From contig DF243128.1 of the NCBI GenBank assembly GCA_000507305.1, positions 16,475-80,474 on the forward strand: a DNA stretch of 64,000 bases, read 5' to 3'. Shown one piece after another: positions 57,568-64,000 of the stretch (its first letter is position 1; each line of letters begins with the position of its first letter). A program made the position numbers and the translations under genes. The stretch is from Breviolum minutum Mf 1.05b.01 (taxonomy: Eukaryota; Sar; Dinophyceae; Suessiales; Symbiodiniaceae). Below the pieces are notes generated by a model. The model made no database searches, was not told where the DNA came from, and saw nothing but the letters and a program-made list of their open reading frames with translations.

Positions 57568-57997
57568 CTTTCAATTACACGGTTTTTTTGGCTGTGCGGT
57601 GCTTGCGTGCCACGTAGGTCGCGGGCGGAGCCCTTCAGTCAGCGAAGTAGGTGAAAAGACGGACTTACCAAACTTTTCATAATAATGCAAATCTGAAACA
57701 AATTAAGCAACAATGCAATCAAACTAATTAACGCCGAGGTCGAGAAGTGTCATAGACAGAGAACCTGGCGGATACTGTCGGTGAACGGCGCCGTTCCCGT
57801 CCGTTGCACATTTGTCATGGTTTCGAGATACCACAGACGGAGAGTGCATTGGTACAGGTACTCAACGCAATCGACGTAGTAGGTAATCAACAAAGGTGGA
57901 GGTGCAACATGGAGTCCGGTGAAACTAGACCCTTGCAGGCAAAACTACAACGTGCCTGTTGGTTGGAGAACGCAAGCAACTTGGTTCTCTCAATTAC
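57568..57997 (-). mobile_element. Short retroposon (SINE-like), copy 1
   Basis: Direct repeats CTTTCAATTACAC (57,568-57,580) and CTCTCAATTACAC (57,985-57,997) bracket about 404 bp. Read on the minus strand the insert ends in GCCAAAAAAA next to the left repeat, which is the look of a poly(A)-tailed, reverse-transcribed RNA with a target-site duplication. It shares GGTATCTCGAA, GCTGACTGAAGGGC and the A-tailed end, in the same order and at similar spacing, with the insert at 62,374-62,866. No protein frame is present. No convincing A and B boxes are seen, so the promoter type is unknown. Confidence 0.6.
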
Positions 57998-58200
57998 ACC
58001 AGACTTGTTTTTTTTCTGCTGCGTCCATTGTAGCCGTGAAATCGCAAAGCGCGGTGAAATCGCGAAAAGCATGCCGTTGGCCTGAAGAAGGCAATGGGAT
58101 GGGATAACTTCGAAGCTTCATCATGGACACTGGTTTTGGGGGGCAAGCACCCCCTAGAACTCAAATGAACTCTGTTTCGATTGGAATTTCAGTTTTGTTT
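57998..58200. other. Fragment with GGTGAAATCGC direct repeat, copy 3 (diverged)
   Basis: From CAGACTTGTTTTTTTTCTGC it follows 20,160 and 43,700, with more differences and loss of the plus frame after EIAKS. Its left edge falls within a few bases of the retroposon's right target-site repeat. Confidence 0.6.
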
Positions 58201-58206
58201 TTGATG

Positions 58207-58790
58207 TCACCAGGAACGGGACCGTGAATTCATCAAACCTGCAGGCAGATTGCACTGGCGTAGAGGGTCCAAACGAAACCGGAGATGAGGTGGGATCAGA
58301 TTGAACTGAAGGCGTTCTTTGAGATAGTACACTTCGAAATCCTTCTGATCCAGTATTTTCACTCGGAGTATCGATGCGAAACAGGTTGCTACTCTAGCAC
58401 CACTTCCTGACGCTTCCTCTATCACAGCTCCAGCAACAGGACCTTTTTTTCTATCTTGTTTGAAAAAACACCATCTCCACGATTTTTTTTGGTCCAGTGC
58501 TGCGCTCATCATAACGATAGTGGCAGTCCTTGTACCTGATAGCTTGAGGTCGTAGGTAGACCCAAGAGTCAACTGTGGAAAGGTCTTGTAGGTAAAGAAA
58601 AGCAAAACGAAACAACAAACCCCCCCAAACAAAAACAAAACAAAACAGAACAAACAACCAACAAGACCAATCAAAGGGTGAGACGGTGAAACGTGCCCCG
58701 GCTCTCATTCCTTCGTCAACAAAATTCGCCCCAGCTCTCACTTCATCTTCAGCAGCAGATAGTTAATGATGCTATTGTATACTCGGTAGA
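58207..58790 (-). other. Anonymous minus-strand frames, no confident gene
   Basis: A 155-codon minus frame (58,207-58,674) and an overlapping 96-codon frame (58,451-58,741) are open. The hydrophobic start of the first comes from a run of CAAAA repeats at 58,620-58,665 and is not a credible membrane helix. The rest (for example FEVYYLKERLQFN) looks more protein-like but has no known domain. At 58,695-58,745 a phrase CCCC.GCTCTCA.T is doubled. Confidence 0.25.
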
Positions 58791-58799
58791 CACCAAAAA

Positions 58800-61700
58800 C
58801 TACACAGGTGTCTCCATGTCTTGCTTTCTTCTCTTGGTTCCTCTACTGTGAACCTCTTGGCTAGCCCCCTTGTAGCGCAGTGCAAGCAGCTCGTCCTCGT
58901 GGCGGACTTGCTTGAAGAAACGGTCAAGCACTTCTTCTTCAGCAGGGAAGACTAGTGCAGGGCCATGCTGTCGTAGACGCGCAAAGCGATTCCATTCGGC
59001 AGTCCACAATTGCCAGGCTTCAGCAGCTGTAGCCTCACGCACTTCATCCTTCATGTCATCACCTGGCCTGTTGGATCGATTTGTAAACAGCCACTCTTCC
59101 CTTTCAGCAGCAGTGTAGTTCAGCAGCAGTGTAGTATAAGGCCATAAGATGTTGCTGCAACAATTCCCAATTTGGGCATATGGTACCCCACATACTGGGC
59201 ACCTGATACTTGTTCCGAATGTCATGAAGGTCATAGCCAATCACCTTCCTCATGTTGCCTGAGCCCATCATGGAGATATCTGGCCACACCGTGGGTAAGC
59301 CATAGACTGTAGCGAACATCCATTGACTGGTGATTGGGCAAGCCCCTTTGGTCTTGAAAACGCCCGCAATCACCCCTTCCTTCAAAGTGGGGAGCTTGTC
59401 TAGATAATTCTGGACAGGCGGTTGGAACCAGTCAGCTCTCAGACTACTGTTGAGCATGGGAACTACACTCTTCCCATACTTTCCGACTTTGAAGCTGGGC
59501 ATCCAGCCAGCTCTTCTGCAGGTGATCCGGGACTGCTGACTGATCAAACCAAGAAGGATGCGCACGCCTGTAATCGTCTTCTTTTCTTTGCAGTTGTCGA
59601 ATGACAAGCGGTGCCCAATGGGCAGGGAACCAGACGGAAAGTGTCAGCATAGCAAGTGCCGCCAATCCAGTCAGCGACTCGGGCTGTGGTTGGGGTTTGT
59701 TTCCTACTGGCCTTGGATGCGCAGTCACCCTGGCAAGACCACTACACGGCCTTTTCCGCTCTCCTGTCAAGGTGGCATTGTATCGAGACGAGGAGTGCAG
59801 CAGTTCCTGGTAAATGGGCTGGATCCAATAATTGGAGCACAACAAGTGTGCAGTCGTGTCATCATAAAGTTGCTTGGTAGGATGGGTTAAGATTTCCTGA
59901 AAGATGGCTGCCACTTCATACGCGAGATAACCTGCGAGCATCATGGTAATGCGCTTGGTAGCTCGCCTGAGTGCAGTCAACGAATCAGGCAGAGCCAGAC
60001 GTGTCACCAGAACCTCCCAACAGCAGCCTGCCACCACTCGATCAAGGCGATCAACAATTCTCTGTAAGGGAATTGAAAGCCTGGCAAGCGGCCATCGACA
60101 AGGGACCGTTTCCAATCGCTGGAGCTTGTCATATTTTTCCCCAAGCAACTCATCCTGAGTGTCAAAATCCTAGCCAACCTTCAAATAGGCAGCTCTCATA
60201 CTGCTCGAGGTCTTCAGCAAGGGGAGATAAGGAAGATCCATCCAATGGGGTTTCTTGATCAGTGCTGCTATCCCCAGAGTCAGTAGTCGCGATGCTTGCT
60301 TCTTCATCTCCAGTGTCCGAAGCAACTTCCCCTTCAGCAACACAGATAACGTCAGCCGGTACATTGTGTCGGTCAGCTTCCTGAGCATGTTGATCAATGA
60401 AATGTTCCTGATGATTGCCCCATCCTTTGCCAAGGACTGCATGCCTCGTAATGTGCAGGTCTGACAATAGTTCCTCCTGCTGAAGGTCAAAGAGCACCAA
60501 CGCATCTTCCCGGATGCCAACTTGGGAAACAAGGGCAAACGAGTCATAGAAGTGATGGATGCCCAAAGGTCTAAAGGAGAACTGTTTGCTCAATTGGAGG
60601 GTATCATTCGTGGCAGTATCCAGCAGGTAGTACGACTGCCCATCACGCTGAGGCCACACAAGGTAGCAAGGGAACTCAGAATTGTCAAGAGCATACCGCA
60701 TAGCGGCGGCACCGTGGGGGAGGCGCAGGGCCACATGGCTAAAAGGGGCTCATTCGTCTCGAATTCAGTCCTTCCTCGACATACCAGAGTTGGTCTGTGA
60801 TTTCCTTAGCTTGGCGAGCACCACGATAAGATGTAGCCTCCGCACTTTGTGATGGTGCGTCACGTAGTCCTGTAGAACTTCAGCAATGGCAGGTGGAGGG
60901 AAATTTGGCCCTGCCAGGCAACAATTAGTCGCAAGCATGTGGATAAACTCTTCATGAGTGGGGGTTCTAGCAAGATCATGATCGTGCAAGTAGAAGTTGG
61001 CATGTCCCTCCCAGACATGCCCCGCTCCATACATGAGAGCTCCCATTACCGTGGCAGCACCAAGTAACCCTTTCATGTCAAGGGGTCCCATGATGAGGCA
61101 CAGGGACCTGGCTCTAGTAATTGCCACTGTGGCTTTTCCATATGCCTGCTTATTGTGCGGTAGAGAAAGAAAGCTCTCCTTGCGTCCACCTGTGAGGAAA
61201 CCGACTCTGCACTGGGCTACCACAACTGTGTGAGCTGTCATGCCAGCACAAGTAGTGACACTGCGGAAGCCCGAAAAGGATTTACCATGGTGTTCCGATT
61301 ATGCAAGACAGCCAAACTGGACTTGGCATCGGCATGGAAATTATGGATAGTGGAGAGCCATTCAACAACCGCACCTGTGTCACCAACTGCATGCACGCTG
61401 GCTCATGGTACATCCCAGAAGACAGGAAGAAATCCTCCTCTGAGAAGTTCTTCATGGGTAACAAATCTCCCAAAGTCCCACCCTGGAGCAGTGCGTGTGA
61501 CTAGTTCTTTGCCGACCATCAAGACCAGCAGCCTCAGCAAAGGTAGTGGCAAGCATACTGGGGAGGCCTTCTCTTTCACCTCGCAGGCCCATCCACAAAA
61601 TAGCAAATGCAGCTCGTGTTGAAGAGGGGGGAAGTGTCTCGCATGATTTCTTTCCATGCCTGCACAACCAGGGTCAACAGTGTCATTATCAAGTAGTTGC

Positions 61701-63100
61701 CGTTGATAAGTTTCCGTCGGAAGGCTTTCGACTCCTTATTTTGTTGCAGTCCCCCTGGCGTTTGACGGCGATCACCAGACCAAGCCTCGAGGCAGGTAGC
61801 AGGTGTTCTTGCTATTGAAGCCGCTTCTTCCATGTTACCATGCTGGCCCTCATGTTTGAGAACAAGGTCCACCTTACCCATCCACTCAGCCACTGGACTG
61901 TATGGTTGTCCACATTCCACAGCCAATAATCAGTGCCTTTTGTCGTAGGTGCTGTTCCGGTCTTCAAGGGGATGTCAAGTGGGGTCCAAGAGCCTTTGCG
62001 GCGCTGTTCATAATAGCTGACAAGGGATCAGCAACAGCATGGACAGCCACATTCTCCTTGGTGAGGACCATAAGTTGAAGGCTGGGATCAAAGTCAAGCA
62101 ACCCAGCTAGCAGGACGGCAGCCGAGCGGGTTTTGCCTGCACCAAACACACCACTGATTGCAATGCCAGTGCGTCCTTCGCGTTAGACAAGAACTACCGC
62201 GCTAAGAGTGGCCAGTACATGGCCATCAGCAAGCCACAAAAGGGGCAGCATGGCCTTCTAAAGTGCGTACTGTTCTTCATTCTCAATGGGGGCAAACTCA
62301 ATACCAATGGCAAACCTCAAGAGTCGCAATGGAGCAATGTGAGTTTGGTGCGTTGCTCGAGGCCTAGAGGATGTTTTTTTTGGCTGCCAGCTGCTAGGGT
62401 ACGTGTCCGTGGCGGTTCGCCCTTCAGTCAGCTACAACAACGCGAAAAGGACAATTCCACGTTCGTGAAAAGCAACAAAAACGTTCACGATCATTGGCCA
62501 AAACAATGAAACGAATTAATCAAACAAATTCAGAAACATCAAAAATCCTTCGCGGAAGAGTGCGTCAGAGACGAGAGATCCATTCCGGAGTCGCGTCATC
62601 AATTGTGCACGAAACAGGAGGATCGACGCAGAGAAGCCATTGGGTTCGAGATACCGGTGACAAGAGGCGCATTCGATCAAGGAGAAGGAAGCACCGATGA
62701 CATTAAGTATCACAAAAGAATTAAACAACGCTGGCCGTAATGTCCTGTGAAACACGAATCACAATGTACAGGCAAACAAGAAGAGCATGCAAAAACCCAC
62801 TTCAGAGTCCACTCAAATGTTCTCCAACTCGATGTAGTGCAGCACCGCCAGACCACATAGGGAAGACTCGAGGCCTAGAGGATGGATATTATCAATGCAT
62901 TGAATGCCACAACCAAGCCTCAATCTTTCTCTGGACATGCGCAATAAAAATTCAAGTTCTTGCGCACTCTTGCTGTCTCCTACGTGGTACACTTTATCAG
63001 TACCCGGTTCCAAATGTCGCACTTCGTCATAGGTAGCTGCAGACCACTTTGGCTCAGAACAACAGGTGCTGCCACTTTGGGCAAGACCGCTTTGGGCAGC
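58800..63100 (-). pseudogene. Degraded superfamily-1 (Upf1-like) helicase gene, split by a retroposon
   Basis: Read on the minus strand, the order is as follows. An N-terminal piece with HLEPGTDKVYHVGDSKSAQE lies at about 62,960-63,020. The retroposon at 62,374-62,866 follows. Then come REGRTGIAISGVFGAGKTRS (motif I, Walker A) near 62,130, LKHEGQHGNMEEAASIARTP (motif II position, HEGQ where DEGQ or DEAQ is usual) near 61,830, SGDRRQTPGG (motif III) near 61,770, and VAITRARSLCLIMGPLDMKG (motif VI) near 61,080-61,130. A long C-terminal part with YLVWPQRDGQSYYLLD (60,640), DELLGEKYDKLQRLE (60,140) and a zinc-ribbon-like CPVCG with a following NCC (59,160-59,205) ends at a TAG at 58,800. At least five frameshifts and two in-frame stops (upstream of Walker A) exclude an intact product. 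The ancestral protein was perhaps 1,200 residues or more. Helicase activity on nucleic acid would be expected of the family. From memory I associate this motif set with multicopy dinoflagellate genes, which I could not check. Confidence 0.7.
62356..62884 (-). mobile_element. Short retroposon (SINE-like), copy 2, with 18-bp target-site duplication
   Basis: CTCGAGGCCTAGAGGATG occurs exactly at 62,356-62,373 and 62,867-62,884. The 493 bp between them end, on the minus strand, in GGCAGCCAAAAAAAA (8 A), directly beside the left repeat. This is the signature of target-primed or similar RNA-mediated insertion. Shared blocks with copy 1 are GGTATCTCGAA (62,645-62,655), GCTGACTGAAGGGC (62,419-62,432) and the A-tailed end. 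Removing the insert and one repeat brings the N-terminal and Walker A parts of the helicase relic next to each other. Confidence 0.75.
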
Positions 63101-63690
63101 GATTTTTTTTTTTGCTCATGCCGTGCGCGCTCCAGGCTCTGACGGTCATCAAAACGTCTTGTGGTTTAGTGTATAGCAACACTGCAAAGCAGTCAAAGAA
63201 AGGAAATACAATCAAGTGTAGCAAACAGGGCTTTGCCCAAATTGCTCAAGCATCGGTCTTAACTACACAAGGATGTACCTTCTTGAAACAAAAGCAACGA
63301 ATTAGACGAATGACAGTGTCATTCGGGAACAAAGCGGTGAAATAACAAAAACTGCCAAGCTAGCAAGTGAAACAAGCCGGCCACTCAGATTCCTATCAGT
63401 ACTGCACCTCAACGAAATAGCAATGTACCCAAGGTAAAAAGCCACCCACAAACCACCGCACGACGGACGTGGAAACCTCCACATTCATTTCTATAGAAAA
63501 TAGACGTGTAGAAGAGCCCATTCATTTCACAACGTACAGACAGCCGAGAGGCCTAAACCAAGGAAACATGCCACTCCATCTCACTCCATCTCACTTCCGA
63601 AGACAGCAGCGCAATACACGAGGACATACATTGGCTGGCCGGACAGCAAGGTGGACAAGGCCGTTGACAAGTAATTCTCAAGTGCCCGCC
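63101..63690. other. No gene seen
   Basis: Only short overlapping frames occur. A run of 10 T lies near 63,103. CACTCCATCTCACT is partly doubled at 63,572-63,598. The upstream part of the helicase gene may extend into the first bases, as AQSGLAQSGSTC is readable on the minus strand near 63,060-63,095. Confidence 0.5.
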
Positions 63691-64000
63691 GCCAAGAAAA
63701 CCCAGGTCTCACATTGCAGTCGAACTGGGCCAGCCCAGCCACCAAAGAAAACCGCGAGCCCCAGATTGCAGTTGTAGCCCATTTTCCAACTGGGCCTACC
63801 ACCCAAAACTTTAGTTCCCAGATTGCAGTTGTAGCTGTCGCCTTCGTCTGCCACCAAACAAACCACGAGTTTGCAGACTGCAGTTGCAGCCCTGTCGCCT
63901 TCCAACTGGGTCCGCCTCAAAAAATCTCGAGTTCCCAGATTGCAGTTGTAGCCCTGTCGGCCCTGTCGCCTTCCAACTAGGCCTGCCACAAAAAAAATTT
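63691..64000. repeat. Tandem array of about 65-bp units
   Basis: The core CCCAGATTGCAGTTGTAGCC with CCTTCCAACTGGGCCTGCCA recurs about five times to the window edge, with unit lengths near 60-75 bp. Within the last unit GCCCTGTCG is doubled. On the minus strand all units remain open and give GYNCNLGT with a spacing of about 20-22 residues. The array continues beyond the window, so its full size is unknown. Confidence 0.85.

Noticed and set aside
58600..58674. Hydrophobic N-terminus of the 155-codon minus frame as a membrane anchor
   Set aside because: It results from translation of a CAAAA-type low-complexity run.
62643..62656. GGTTCGAGATACC as a tRNA-type B box
   Set aside because: It is two bases too long compared with the usual B box, has no A box at a suitable distance on either strand and no cloverleaf. 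It is, however, a conserved block of the retroposon.
63034..63056. Resemblance to the dinoflagellate spliced-leader sequence (CCACTTTGGCTCA)
   Set aside because: The match is only 12 of 13 bases, and the upstream half fits poorly. The same bases lie inside a minus frame that appears to belong to the helicase relic (SEPKWSAATYDE).

Overview
The window looks like a gene-poor, repeat-saturated piece of a nuclear genome from a microbial eukaryote. I see no operons, ribosome-binding sites, tRNA, rRNA or CRISPR, and no gene that reads through intact. Two relics hint at the lineage: a BspA-type leucine-rich-repeat relic (about 19.2-19.5 and 42.7-43.05 kb) and a superfamily-1 helicase relic (58.8-63.1 kb, minus strand). 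From memory I associate this helicase type, with its GVFGAGKTR and GDRRQTPGG motifs, with dinoflagellate genomes. BspA-like repeats are common in dinoflagellates and diatoms. A dinoflagellate is my best guess and a diatom the main alternative. A homology search would settle it.

Layout. From 1.1 to 14 kb, 22 to 39.7 kb and 45.6 to 53.6 kb the sequence is a mosaic of a few repeat units that I call A, B, C and K. Unit A is about 590 bp, with marker TATTGGAGTCGAGG. Unit B is about 0.6 kb, starting near GAATCGGCGTTTTGG. Unit C is about 0.9 kb, starting near GCTGGCACACCG and ending in a cluster of GTAGCC. Unit K carries the palindrome GCATGCCCTGGGCATGC. The units recur in tandem and in shuffled order, with truncations and small insertions. 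About thirty copies of the unit A core are recognisable. Short open frames in them overlap in several phases and I read them as non-coding.

An 8.4-kb segment at 16,152-24,613 is repeated almost unchanged at 39,684-48,126. It holds a minisatellite, a multidomain pseudogene ending in BspA-like repeats, several anonymous conserved frames, a Cys-rich minus-strand relic and some A/B/C units. The sequence just left of the first copy (14,465-16,151) has its own diverged copy at 54,690-56,571. There it runs on into the first 0.7 kb of the 8.4-kb segment. The locus has therefore been built by repeated segmental duplication. Smaller coding relics (KKHESIH fragment, GQDGPDIP fragment) occur two or three times among the repeats.

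From 57.5 kb to the end the character changes. A long degraded SF1 helicase gene on the minus strand is flanked on one side and split on the other by two related short retroposons. Each ends in an A-run and is bounded by target-site duplications (13 bp with one mismatch; 18 bp perfect). This is the clearest mobile-element signal and probably the most novel one here. A 96-bp foldback insertion at 33,352-33,447 has a recognisable empty site at 38.49 kb. The window ends in a tandem array of about 65 bp. Runs of N at 13,507-14,036 and 29,395-29,975, and a single N at 24,675 between two identical 45-bp stretches, mark assembly problems.
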